64,000 nucleotides of DNA from Cryoendolithus antarcticus (taxonomy: Eukaryota > Ascomycota > Dothideomycetes > Cladosporiales > Cladosporiaceae): assembly GCA_002077065.1 (NCBI GenBank), contig NAJO01000008.1, positions 1,171,145 through 1,235,144 on the forward strand, in the 5' to 3' direction. Numbering within the stretch: position 1 is the stretch's first letter; every line of letters begins with the position of its first letter. A program made the translations under genes and the position numbers. Of the stretch, positions 41,101-50,144 are shown piece by piece. The notes below the pieces were generated by a model. It was not told the origin of the DNA and made no database searches. It saw only the letters and a list, made by a program, of their open reading frames with translations.

Positions 41101-43947
41101 GCTCCTGGCGACGACACTGATGTTCGCACATTTGATGCAGTTGCCACTGGTGTACATGAGTGCCAGCTGCAAATCTGGATCATCCTGTACGGTATGCTGA
41201 ACGAGCTAATGAAGCAAAATGGAGAAGCGTACCCATCACCGGTGGAGGACAAATTCGACTTCCTGCGCACTCTACATCGCAACCTTGGCATCCGAGGCAC
41301 CTGCAGTGGACTGAACAGGAACTTCGTCCGGCTGCTCAAGGATGAGTTCCTGAGCATGACCCACGTCGAAGGGTACGACAATGAGCAAGCGCAAGTGTTG
41401 TATGATCTGTACGGCATCAATTGTTTCTTGAACCCTTCGTTCGAGCTCATCGAACATCACTGCATGCACGATGCATTCATTGACAAGGGCGCTGCCATGC
41501 AGGCTGTGGATCTCCTGTTGGTACAGGCTGACAAGCTGCCGATCCGGGAACTTGTCCGACACACTCTGAAGGATACCATAGAGAAAGTACATGGTTCAAC
41601 GACGCGCAAGAAGCCGACCGAAGCTATCCTCCGCAACCGCGCAATCATTCGCACCTTTCTCAATTCGCCGATCCGACCTCTCGATCTGTATGGCTGCCTG
41701 AAAGGCGAAGGCAGCGAGCTGGACGTGTCGCCGGTGCCTGAAGCCGACTCACCTCTTGCTGCTAAAGGCTGGTACTTCCTGATGGGCCACATCTCGCTCG
41801 TCAAGTTCAAGTCTCAAAAACGGACCGGTCCCAGTCCCAGTGAAGATGTCGAGATCGCCATCGCGTTCTTCAATCAGAGTCTTGAGTACAGTACGGATGA
41901 TTGGGAAGTGTGGTTTCGGCTGGCACAAGCCCACGACACCAAGCTTGAGGAGGCTCTGTGGCAGGCAGAAAAGCTCAATACGCACATGGCTGATATCGTG
42001 CAGCTCCAGCGTGCAGCGATTCACTGCTATGTTAAAGCCCTCGCATTGGCGAATCGGTCGGCCGACCTAGCCTTTGACACCCCAAAGAAGATGACTGAGT
42101 TGTACGCTGACTTCGGCATGCGCATGTATAGCTCCGCGCAGCCGCCATTCTCCATGCTGGCATTCGCAGCAAACGGCAACGAGCGATGGCTAAGTCTAGC
42201 AAGCGGCATGACGCAGATCGAGACCTACAAGCCGTTGCAGAAGTACACTGCATGGCGGTTCGCAAAGGAAATGCTCACACGGGCCACTCGAGGTCGGCCG
42301 CACGATTGGCATCTGCAGTACATGCTTGCCAAGGTCCTGTGGAAGATGCTGACTGCCAGTGAGGGGGATCGTCAACTTCGGATTGCACCTCCACCGAGCC
42401 CTCAAGCCGTCCTCAACGCACTCACTCGCGCCATCGAGCTTGTTCCAGGGAAGCGGGATAGCAGGGACACGAAGTTTCAGCCGATTTTGGAGCCGCACTA
42501 CAAGCTTGTTTCGATCGTGCACAAGATGCTTCGGATGAACATGATTGACGTTACCCAGACGAAGGCAGCGCTACAAGCTACGCCGTACATTCGCGGCGTC
42601 GACGTCCCTGCTGCCTATGACATGGCCTCGACCGCGTGGTCCGATTTCATGTTAGCAGTATCGAAGAATCTGCGCGCGGCCGACAAGTCGAATTGGCACC
42701 ATCGCATCAGTTGGCGCGTAGCACAGGTGTTATATGTGCGCCCGATCGATGTCGACGGGCTGGGTGGGGCGGAGGTCACGCAAATGAAAGCCGCTGCTGC
42801 GAAAGATGAGATGACGAAGCACATGTTCTCGAAAGTCATGGCCTTACAGATATGGCGTCCGGAAGCCGAGCGAGCTGGACGGCATTTCGTCTTCACTACT
42901 CGGTATGTTGAGTTCATCATTCAGTGTCTGGAGCAGCTTAAGGATCGGACAAGTATGGAGATGCTTGCTAAGCGCATCCGCAAGAGGACCGCCGAGTACT
43001 TCGAGCACACTGCGCTGTGGCAGAAGCTATGTAACGCTTACCTGCGTCTCATGCGCAGTCACGCAGCGCTCTCCGAAGGTCTCGAGACATCGACATTCAG
43101 CGCAGTCACGCACGAAGACTTCGACGAGCGCAAGGTCCCGCTCCAGGACTGGATGCAGGACACCGAAGCTGGAGTCTCCCCGGCACTGGACGTGCTTCGC
43201 GAAGTTCAAGAGCTGAAGAAGACAAATGGAGGTCTCGTCAAGGTGGCACCCATTGATGATCTCATCGGAGATGCTTACGCCTTCCTCTTCAACACCATTG
43301 GTAAGACTTTGTGGTTGGAAGAGCAGCGAGTGAAAGCAGAAGAACTGGCTCGACAGCCACCTAAAGTTCCGACACCACCGCCGAGGAACCCGGCCATGGA
43401 CTTCAGCCACATCATGAACTCTATCATGGGCGTTGACGGCGCGCTTGACCAGCCTACGAAGCCTGTGGTGCCCGCTCCGACTCCTGCACCGGCTGTGCCG
43501 GAAGCTCCGCCTCGTCGTAAACCCGGTATCGGCAGGCGCGAGATCAGAACTTGCGCTGAAGGCTGCTTCCCGAAGGCTACCGCGCAGAACGGCACACGCG
43601 TAGTGGGTCCGATCCCAGATCACCCGCGCGTGCAGGTAGTCATCAACAGCTCCCGGACTGATCTTGGCGGCGCGGTCTCGGCTGACACGAGTGCCCCACC
43701 GAGTGTGCATGATGATGCTGATGATGAGAGTGATCTGAGTGAGTTTGAAGAGGAGGTGCAAGAGGAGAGGAAGCCGATGTTTCCGGGTCTGGCTGTCATT
43801 GGTGCGGAAGAGAGTGAGGGGTTCGATACAGCGGAAGAGGGTGGTGAAGGTGAAGGGGGAGACGTCGCGATGGCTGAGGAAGCGGTCGAGCCTGAGGTGC
43901 TGGAAGTTGTCGATGCGAAGGTCGAGGAGGCGCAAGTCGGAGCATGA
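38161..43947 (+). CDS. HIR3: Histone transcription regulator HIR3 (CABIN1 homologue)
   Basis: The largest subunit of the HIR histone H3-H4 chaperone complex, acting in replication-independent nucleosome assembly and histone gene repression. It is a single exon of 1,928 residues from ATG 38161. The N-terminus has the Hir3/CABIN1 start ('MSGFHALNIESDDES') and TPR-like helices ('IEEALKLYQNALKYHVEGPS' and 'FSQAAEAYQELFASEIFDYP'). Most of the protein is helical repeat. A basic stretch near residue 410 ('RKRSADAAALGDG', 'ESRIKSRRTRARESRGD') suits a nuclear signal. The central 'KGWYFLMGHISLVKFKSQKR' and 'TDDWEVWFRLAQAHDTKLEE' are typical of the fungal family. The last 200 residues hold a Pro-rich linker and an acidic tail ('DDADDESDLSEFEEEVQEER'), likely to touch histones. 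No introns are needed. Confidence 0.9.
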   Translation: MSGFHALNIESDDESDIEIDDTKEIQIEEALKLYQNALKYHVEGPSSFSQAAEAYQELFASEIFDYPESQPELRRIELYGPIVDSDSDWREGDAVASFAPVSLESGPSTLPQILHLSHKNYAQFRLDSLLATFDELNVTIRTILAVASTALEHFVEALDKDDSDTDLWSRTATVGDVLDSERIARFCLEAVLEGDAESLDSMMSLPGLEDGLAAEHLRNVIGKVQDDVSLLQLPIRRGKRHGLLRLLKKRLDPYDGIVLRSLALRDTSQYLVKHVTAAQRHVLDAPASWVDLGSQLLHQLAIRDHNSKQGTAIMFNVGRDAILRDADVASYAASALLGGSTVVVDAQIPMTVDEQFPGLDHGLPTVQLPSFAASIEDQAVDDATAGVDSRASEPTSLSLPTRKRSADAAALGDGTEESRIKSRRTRARESRGDSLPDTAEGRQAAVDANILWEQDQSLNERQLADVWLFETIGNLFERVRISGFGHGQHIRQELESAKPLSDDDQNVEGTPDHGAMRSARADLFSFLKNFNDQDARMLLVGGEIPDLETAAVAASAAKNTQSSQSQLQLSMISMPEDGLESFLCNVNAAWLSLGEVAYRYIQHVLLPPDATDPEGNTYVQHTWSEELKATVVRTLVKLDEEITEQTLTDLETAIAATRDNAHDIAATRLLMLAAMVQAVYEIHLDIYCLILQPLSGIDTDTISQQGHRLQRWASIAREVLWHASSAQPPSLDLKTRFMWCTTLHVAASPTSEQHHVLECMQDLRAELVVKDSPVILLHNNAVMPEISIAVLDCKISELSNRDFFAKLAETGSGNPVATIESLEPLLEALQEGPTDCDDGGEQPDASESVPSALLQFVSDSSTSVKLALWQRLRGAYLAIEYPPMAVGCSFRMLRLVVDDLQELDFTSTTTQDRRSTVLKCVRTSQVLVAELFAHVKDSAAALSCLDDARLADAVSVLGELLHLLQVFNIFEDGIQVGRAQAPGDDTDVRTFDAVATGVHECQLQIWIILYGMLNELMKQNGEAYPSPVEDKFDFLRTLHRNLGIRGTCSGLNRNFVRLLKDEFLSMTHVEGYDNEQAQVLYDLYGINCFLNPSFELIEHHCMHDAFIDKGAAMQAVDLLLVQADKLPIRELVRHTLKDTIEKVHGSTTRKKPTEAILRNRAIIRTFLNSPIRPLDLYGCLKGEGSELDVSPVPEADSPLAAKGWYFLMGHISLVKFKSQKRTGPSPSEDVEIAIAFFNQSLEYSTDDWEVWFRLAQAHDTKLEEALWQAEKLNTHMADIVQLQRAAIHCYVKALALANRSADLAFDTPKKMTELYADFGMRMYSSAQPPFSMLAFAANGNERWLSLASGMTQIETYKPLQKYTAWRFAKEMLTRATRGRPHDWHLQYMLAKVLWKMLTASEGDRQLRIAPPPSPQAVLNALTRAIELVPGKRDSRDTKFQPILEPHYKLVSIVHKMLRMNMIDVTQTKAALQATPYIRGVDVPAAYDMASTAWSDFMLAVSKNLRAADKSNWHHRISWRVAQVLYVRPIDVDGLGGAEVTQMKAAAAKDEMTKHMFSKVMALQIWRPEAERAGRHFVFTTRYVEFIIQCLEQLKDRTSMEMLAKRIRKRTAEYFEHTALWQKLCNAYLRLMRSHAALSEGLETSTFSAVTHEDFDERKVPLQDWMQDTEAGVSPALDVLREVQELKKTNGGLVKVAPIDDLIGDAYAFLFNTIGKTLWLEEQRVKAEELARQPPKVPTPPPRNPAMDFSHIMNSIMGVDGALDQPTKPVVPAPTPAPAVPEAPPRRKPGIGRREIRTCAEGCFPKATAQNGTRVVGPIPDHPRVQVVINSSRTDLGGAVSADTSAPPSVHDDADDESDLSEFEEEVQEERKPMFPGLAVIGAEESEGFDTAEEGGEGEGGDVAMAEEAVEPEVLEVVDAKVEEAQVGA

Positions 43948-44173
43948 TGGTATGTGTATGCTATCGCTAATTTTCAGTACCCCGATGGTACATACGCTCC
44001 TTCCCTGTTGTTCACCTGATTTTTGTGCCTTCCTCAATATCGTCCTGATTTGGCATCTCATCGGAGCTCTCTAGTCTGCTTACGCTCTTATACCTTCCCT
44101 CAGTTCACGTTTGACGGCGTCGCCCCACCGTTGATCATCGGGGATCACTGGAGCGCCGCTCACCAGCCTGATC

Positions 44174-45043
44174 ATGGCGCAAGCCACTGCGATACAGCCT
44201 TCAGAGCACGCGCTTGCTCACCTCAGTATACAGACCACGGCGTCCACTGCTGCCAACAAAGTCTTCAACACGCCAGAGCTTCTGGAGCACATCCTGCTAC
44301 AAATGCCTCGCCTCGAAATCCTACTCCTGAAACGCACGAATTCGACGTTCCGCGACACTATCGATAGCCCAATACTGCTGGAACATACTTTGCTGGGTCA
44401 TGCGAGAGGTGTCAGAAGCGAACAACAACTCACCTGGTTCCACGCTGTCCATCTACAGCCAGAAGATAGGCATACATATCCAGACCTAACGAGTATCGAG
44501 CTAAATCGGGCACCTTTGCTGGCTCAGTCACCTTCGCTCACGGATGACTATCATAACCGTGCCCTGTATTGTCTCCGCCTCAACAGTGTGCACATCGAGT
44601 GTCCTTTTTGGTATCGGAACAGTACCCAACACGCCGAAGCTCATCTGGATCTCCCGGTGGTGGAACCTGCAGATTTTGATTACACGGAGGCTGGCCCAGT
44701 GAAAGTTCGACGAGTTGGTAGGCCAACGATGAGGAAGGTCGGTCTACAAGATAGATTTGGAACACAGTGGCAGCAGCTGAAGCTGCTGCGAGTAGCCTGT
44801 CCCGTCAAAATCGTCATTGCGTACCACTCGCGTGGATTGCTGTTCTCGCCGCAGCAGGACCCTCTGCGCCACTGGCACCGAGCCAATGGGGAAGTGTCAT
44901 GCATTCTCAGCGCGGAGGACGCGAATCTGGGGCAGCTGCTACTCTTCTGGGACCAGGTGATGAGTGAATACATTCGTGTCAATAGCGGAGAGAACTCGGC
45001 GGAGTACAGGAGTAAGCTGCGCAGGGAGGCAGAGGCTGCTTGA
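44174..45043 (+). CDS. F-box-like protein, copy A
   Basis: One exon of 289 residues from ATG 44174. The N-terminal part has an F-box-like helix set, 'VFNTPELLEHILLQMPRLEI' then 'LLLKRTNSTFRDTIDSPILL', which would bind Skp1 in an SCF ubiquitin ligase. The rest has no known repeat. A distal block, 'LKLLRVACPVKIVIAYHSRG' then 'LLFSPQQDPLRHW', is shared with copy B downstream. This family is greatly expanded in Mycosphaerella-type genomes. Substrates are unknown. Confidence 0.8.
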   Translation: MAQATAIQPSEHALAHLSIQTTASTAANKVFNTPELLEHILLQMPRLEILLLKRTNSTFRDTIDSPILLEHTLLGHARGVRSEQQLTWFHAVHLQPEDRHTYPDLTSIELNRAPLLAQSPSLTDDYHNRALYCLRLNSVHIECPFWYRNSTQHAEAHLDLPVVEPADFDYTEAGPVKVRRVGRPTMRKVGLQDRFGTQWQQLKLLRVACPVKIVIAYHSRGLLFSPQQDPLRHWHRANGEVSCILSAEDANLGQLLLFWDQVMSEYIRVNSGENSAEYRSKLRREAEAA

Positions 45044-45579
45044 GGGGCAAGGAGTGATGCATGCAGAGCAGGGCTGCTGGATTGAATTGGAGTCGCCACC
45101 GTGCGATCGTGCGATCATGCGCCTGTCGACTTCTCCGCACACAATAGGCCACTGCAAGGGCTGCGTTGAGGGGGCTGAGGTTGAAAATCAAGTTGGAGCG
45201 GAAGTTCTGCAGATCGTAGGGATGTTGCCAGGGTCGTCAAAACATCAAGTCTCTGTCATCCGATCGATAGCCACATGAGGAACGTCTCGTCGGTGCGGGT
45301 ATTGCCTACGAGAGATGCCGGAAAGGGACACTCTCACCGTAAGTTCAACTGCGCACATACTCTGACGGCGCGGCATATAAAAGCATTCTCGTTGATAGTG
45401 AAGCCCTGAAGCCACTGCATCAGTCGTGCCTTCCCTCAGTACACTCCTCTTTACACGCATCGAAGGATCTAGAATTCCCACCGCCGATCGATCCTCACTC
45501 GACGACATCACTCTGCGCTATAACTCTACTGCACCAACTGACATCCGCGGGTCACTCTATCTACCACACCGCCGCCGCA
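45044..45579. other. Promoter region of F-box copy B
   Basis: 536 bp. It contains a TATA element (listed separately) about 200 bp upstream of the ATG of copy B. No gene seen. Confidence 0.5.
45376..45383 (+). promoter_or_regulatory. TATA box upstream of F-box copy B
   Basis: TATAAAAG lies in a GC-rich setting 197 bp upstream of ATG 45580. It is one of the few good TATA matches in the window; a long 5' leader would follow. Confidence 0.4.
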
Positions 45580-46602
45580 ATGGCCACAGACGTCCGCAAG
45601 TCGTACGCCACGGCGCTCATCACGCCGCCGCCACCCACTCTCGCCGAGCGCAACGTTCACTTCAATGCGTGGACAGCGTCTTGCAGAGTGCTCAACACGC
45701 CGGAGCTATTAGAGAGGATCCTCATCAACATCGAGCCGATCCGGCTGTTCCCATTGCGGCGCACCAACAGCGTCTTTCGCGAAAGCCTCGACAGCCCTCA
45801 GCTGCGACAGTACCTATTCCTCGAACACGCCAGAGGGGTTGTGCACGAGAAGTCAATCGGGGACATCAACCGTCATGTCCAAAGTATGCGATCCCCCAGT
45901 TGGCACCCAGACTATCACAAGTACCGTTATATCTCTGTCGTGAGCTGCTACAATCCGCTTATCAGTACGTGGCATCCCGCGCTACATACCGATATGCTGG
46001 ACAAGAACGGACTTTGGCACGATGGCGATACGGAGATTTACCTCGACTTTGGGGAGTGTGCACCCGATCCAGGAGCACTCGCTTTCGGTGGCGTGCATGT
46101 CGACACGGTGACGAATGAGGTGGTATGCGAGATCACCAATTGGTGTTCTATGGCCTGCATCCAGTGTACACGCCAGGCACGGAAGCGCCCCGTTGGCATT
46201 CGCAATACCACACAGGCACGCGATGTCCAACACAAGGCCCTTCACCCGTACAGAGACAAGAAACCGGCCTCGTGGCAGAGTCTGAAACTTCTCCGAGTCG
46301 CCCTCCCAGTGCGGGTTATCATTCGATCGGGCTCTCGTGGTCTCCTCTTCAGCCCACAGCGGGACCCCAGCATGCACTGGGACTACGACAAGATCCGCAC
46401 GGACATCGTATTCAGCCCCGCGGAGGCCACTCTCGGTAACTTGTTCGCGTTCTGGGAGAAGGTGACGGATGAGCACATCCGAGTGAACGGCGGCGCGTAC
46501 GCTCCATTATGCAGGGCTATGTGTCGGAAGTGGTTGGGCCCAGGCGAGACGTATCTGGACGACGAGGAGTGGGACTATGCCAAGAACATGCCGCGAGACT
46601 GA
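45580..46602 (+). CDS. F-box-like protein, copy B
   Basis: One exon of 340 residues from ATG 45580, in tandem with copy A. The F-box-like region is 'VLNTPELLERILINIEPIRL' then 'FPLRRTNSVFRESLDSPQLR'. The distal block is 'LKLLRVALPVRVIIRSGSRG' then 'LLFSPQRDPSMHW', matching copy A closely. Copy B has an extra middle part with four cysteines ('CEITNWCSMACIQC') and a C-terminal extension that copy A lacks. The same order and phase show tandem duplication followed by divergence. SCF adaptor function is inferred from the F-box only. Confidence 0.8.
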   Translation: MATDVRKSYATALITPPPPTLAERNVHFNAWTASCRVLNTPELLERILINIEPIRLFPLRRTNSVFRESLDSPQLRQYLFLEHARGVVHEKSIGDINRHVQSMRSPSWHPDYHKYRYISVVSCYNPLISTWHPALHTDMLDKNGLWHDGDTEIYLDFGECAPDPGALAFGGVHVDTVTNEVVCEITNWCSMACIQCTRQARKRPVGIRNTTQARDVQHKALHPYRDKKPASWQSLKLLRVALPVRVIIRSGSRGLLFSPQRDPSMHWDYDKIRTDIVFSPAEATLGNLFAFWEKVTDEHIRVNGGAYAPLCRAMCRKWLGPGETYLDDEEWDYAKNMPRD

Positions 46603-46839
46603 GCCTGGCATGCAGCGCAAGTTGCGTTGAACGAATGCTCCTCGCAGGTGTCGGACTTCTTGAGGGCGTGACTACAGAGCCGGGAATCCGGAGTAGAGAG
46701 CGGCATTCATCTGGGTCGGGGCCACCAATGCCGATTGGGCCTACAAGTCGATCAAGAGTGCGAAGCGAGCGAGAGACTGTGGGAGATGTTTCAGAGGTCG
46801 ACAAGTGCTAGCGTTCGCCCCGCGACGTAGGTGTCCTTA

Positions 46840-48540
46840 CTACACCTCTTTCTTCGTTTGCGTCGACCCCTCCCCTGCAGCCACTTCTTCGCTCCCATTA
46901 GTTTCATTACTCGTACCTCTCATCAGCTCCATCCCCTTTACCACCACCGCGCCCTTCACAGCCCCAGCCCTCGCCTCATAGACTACATTCATCAATGCCA
47001 GACTCGCGACAAATACCAGCACATCTCCATTCTTGACACCCTTCCACCACCCCCTCTTCCTGCCGACCTTCCAAAGACTGTCAATACTTACCCTGAGACT
47101 GTACAGAAAGTTTCCTCGTTCCTTTTGCCTTGCAACGAAGGCCCACAGTCCGCCGAGAAAGCCACCCAGAAACCACCGCTGTGTTGGCAGGAAGGTCCGA
47201 GGGAGGATGTGATTGAAGAGACATATGCTTCCCCAGCTAGTCCCTATCGCACCAGTGATGAAGACACTGATCCGTAGTATCCTCGCTGACAGTCGATTGA
47301 GGAAAGGCAAGGGGGTTTTGAGCAGCGCTTTGTAGGCCAGCAGGGCGAAGGCGCCGTAGATGAGCGTGAAGAACTTCACGACGCTCGGGAAGGCTGAGGC
47401 GAAGTATTTGAGGTATGTGCGCGTGCAGTTTGGATCACTCGGATGCAAGACCGCGCAGCTGGTGTGCTTGATGCCTGGGTGGGCAGGGGAAGTTATCGAG
47501 CTTACTTTGGCCAGGGCTGGCGGGAGGACTGCTTTGAGGTCCGGGAAGAGGATTGGCGAGACGGAAGCTGGCCATTTGAGGCTGCTCAGAGAGGCTAGCG
47601 CATCGACTATATCGAAGGTTGATGGCCAGGGTTTGCCGGCTGGATAGCCTGTTGGGCGGAGCTGGATGTACTCTGGACTTCGCTGGAGTATGAACTTTCC
47701 GTACGACTCGGGGAAGCAGTCTCGGTCCAGGACGAAGGCGTGTAAGAGCTGGCCGCATGCAAAGGGCATGATAAGCCAGCTGCCGAACCACTTTGGTTTG
47801 CCGTTCGTCCAGATGTAGCGGCCTTCTTCGAGAGCGTTGTAGCCGAATTCGAGACTTCGGGAGAAGACGTAGATGGCTATTGTCATGCGGAGCTGATCCG
47901 CGGGACTTATGCCGAGACATGATCCGGCGAGTGCTGCGCCGAGGGCTGGGGTGTACTTCGATGTGAGAAGGAGTGCTATGGTGGGGTTGCGTGCGCGGAA
48001 TGGGTCTGCGGAGCTTTCGAGTAATGATGTGCGTAGTCTTCGGAAGAAGCGGTGGAGGAGACGGTGGAAGAGGAGGATGGTAGAGAGCGAGAGAGCGATA
48101 CGGGCATTGCGGTGTCGTAGTCCCGCTGGCTTGGGTGGTGCACTGTACTCAGTCAGCCAAGCGGCAATACACGAATATCTCTCCGCAACTTACACAACGC
48201 CTCGCCGTCCAGCCAGCTTCCCAAGTACAATCTCCCACCCCTTCAGCCCAGTATACGCAGCCACAAACACCCTCAGCACAGCGCGTAAGCTAGCAGCATT
48301 GTGGTCTCCAGCTGCACTCGTACTACGCGTGATCTTCTCATATCGTGGCGGATTGGGTGTCTGCTTCTGCACGCGTTCGGGTGCGCGCGATATCAAGTAC
48401 TGGTGTAGCAGTTCATACTCGCGTGGGCTTATCGTGTAGCGGAGCGCGGTCCGCGTGATGGGGTCGAGGGGGCGTTTGGAGAGGGAGCTGGCGGCGGAGG
48501 AGGATGTGCGGCGGCCGGAGGATGGGGTGGAGGAGGACAT
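46840..48540 (-). CDS. TMEM135-like membrane protein
   Basis: Exons 48540-48194 and 48142-46840 give 549 residues. The wording 'RSLEFGYNALEEGRYIWTNG' followed by 'WLIMPFACGQLLHAFVLDRD' and 'PESYGKFILQRSPEYIQLRP' is typical of the TMEM135 N-terminal domain found in fungal homologues. Several membrane helices follow, with a Gly-rich helix pair ('WFLGGFLGGLWAFVARQKER'). The N-terminal exon is Ser-rich and basic. In animals TMEM135 affects mitochondrial and peroxisomal dynamics; the fungal role is not known to me. The C-terminus is a charged tail. The intron (51 nt) keeps frame. Assignment rests on remembered family wording. Confidence 0.72.
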
Positions 48541-48835
48541 GGCATAGACACGGCGAGCTTACGGAAATATGAGACAATTTCTCAGTGGGAGGGTTGGTGA
48601 TGTTGTGTTCAGCTGATGTTGATAGCGAATGCTCAGGCGCATCTTGCTCAATTGGGACGAGCCTCGGCCCACAGTGATATATCCTGCCAAGCCTGCGAAG
48701 CAGTCTGCGAAGCAGCCCGAGTACCTCACATTTTTCACACTCGTGGTTCCCTCTCGATGGGTGGCGTCCCTCTGCACCTGCGACTTTCCACCAACTTCAT
48801 AAGGAGAGTAGTGTCCAGAATCGTAGTGGTTCTGG

Positions 48836-50113
48836 CTACCAGGACCCAAGAAGTTGATTATCCGCCACACAGTAAGGCGGCTTCCTCAATGCCCTTCTGC
48901 CAAGTGCTTGCAGCTCCCGAGCGAAGTCCAACATGGTCGCCCTTGGCTCGCCGCCAAAGAACGTTCCATGCCGTGTACTGCGGGGAGAAACTGATCTTCC
49001 CTGCAGAGTTGCGAACATGCTGATTGATTTGTGATGTGCGCCGTCGTTGACAGTGAAGTGGATTGAGGGCATGTAGGGGCAATAGGTCAGGGCTGTTTCG
49101 ATCCACGATCCTGTGAGATCAGACGCGACAAACCTATGGACGCGAAGCAGATCTCGATTCTTGTGCAATCGGACGCGCACATCGATATAATGTTTATACC
49201 CTGATCGCGTGATCTCGAAGGGATCGAACAGCGGTAGACGCTGTGACCAACTGAATGCCAGCGGATTGTCCTTGGAGCCATCACTTCGGGTCGCGAGGCA
49301 GACAAGGAACATACTCGCCTTCAGTGTCGTAAAATTGTCGATCAGGTTCTGGAATGACTTGCTCACCCGCCGCAGGAGAAACAGGCGACGCATGCTGACT
49401 TTGTAGAGAATGGCTTCGCCAAGTTCCACAATGCCAAAGACCTTCTCTCCGGCCGACAACTCTCTAGCTTCTGACTCTGGTCGCTTGTTTTCCAGTGACT
49501 GGCAGCCGTTCCCGATAGTGCCGTGCGGCGTCGGCGCGGCCCCGGAGTGCTCAGTCTTTGCGATGGCATTCTCCATCGGCGTGGTAACATTGCGTGAGAT
49601 ACCCGGTGGTCTAGATTGCGGCTCACTTAGAGAGATGCTTGCAGTATCGATGCTTTTCTTTGGACTGGCAGCAGCCTTCAGGTCGTTCCCGCGCTTGTCG
49701 ATTTGCTGGGAGGCCATATCCGGCTTGATGCGCAGTACCAGGTTCCGGGCCGTCGAAGCGATGAGCTCAGGCTTCGCATCATTGCACGTCGTGATGGGTG
49801 AGATCCCGGTCGTCTCGGTCATGACTTGCGTGAGTGCTCCAGCCCGCTCGGCACCTGTGGTGATGGGAGCACTTCCGCCATCGCTGGCAGCGTCCATTTC
49901 TCGCCTTGACAGCCATGCTTGCCTTTTCTCGCGTGCAGCCTTGGACTTCATTGGCCTGAGATTGCTGCGATGCAGGAAGGACGAGGTTGCTGGTAAGAGT
50001 CTACGAACATTTAGGGAACGTGAAATGATTTTTAGTGGTGTGACTTGGCCCAATCGTAGGGAAGGTACTTCCAGTCGCCTTGACTTCCGGGAAGTCACGA
50101 CCGAGACACACAT
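48836..50113 (-). CDS. F-box-like protein, divergent third member
   Basis: A single frame of 425 residues from ATG 50113. The first 200 residues are low-complexity, basic and Ser/Thr-rich. The F-box-like stretch follows: 'VFGIVELGEAILYKVSMRRL' then 'FLLRRVSKSFQNLIDNFTTL', where RRVSK takes the place of the RRTNS of the other two copies. The C-terminal region has no domain I recognise. The start may be further in (Met at 'MKSKAAREKRQAWLSRREM' is an option). SCF membership is inference. Confidence 0.65.
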   Translation of the reverse strand: MCVSVVTSRKSRRLEVPSLRLGQVTPLKIISRSLNVRRLLPATSSFLHRSNLRPMKSKAAREKRQAWLSRREMDAASDGGSAPITTGAERAGALTQVMTETTGISPITTCNDAKPELIASTARNLVLRIKPDMASQQIDKRGNDLKAAASPKKSIDTASISLSEPQSRPPGISRNVTTPMENAIAKTEHSGAAPTPHGTIGNGCQSLENKRPESEARELSAGEKVFGIVELGEAILYKVSMRRLFLLRRVSKSFQNLIDNFTTLKASMFLVCLATRSDGSKDNPLAFSWSQRLPLFDPFEITRSGYKHYIDVRVRLHKNRDLLRVHRFVASDLTGSWIETALTYCPYMPSIHFTVNDGAHHKSISMFATLQGRSVSPRSTRHGTFFGGEPRATMLDFARELQALGRRALRKPPYCVADNQLLGSW

Positions 50114-50144
50114 GCTACAGCGTGACCCACGACTGAGCGTTTCC

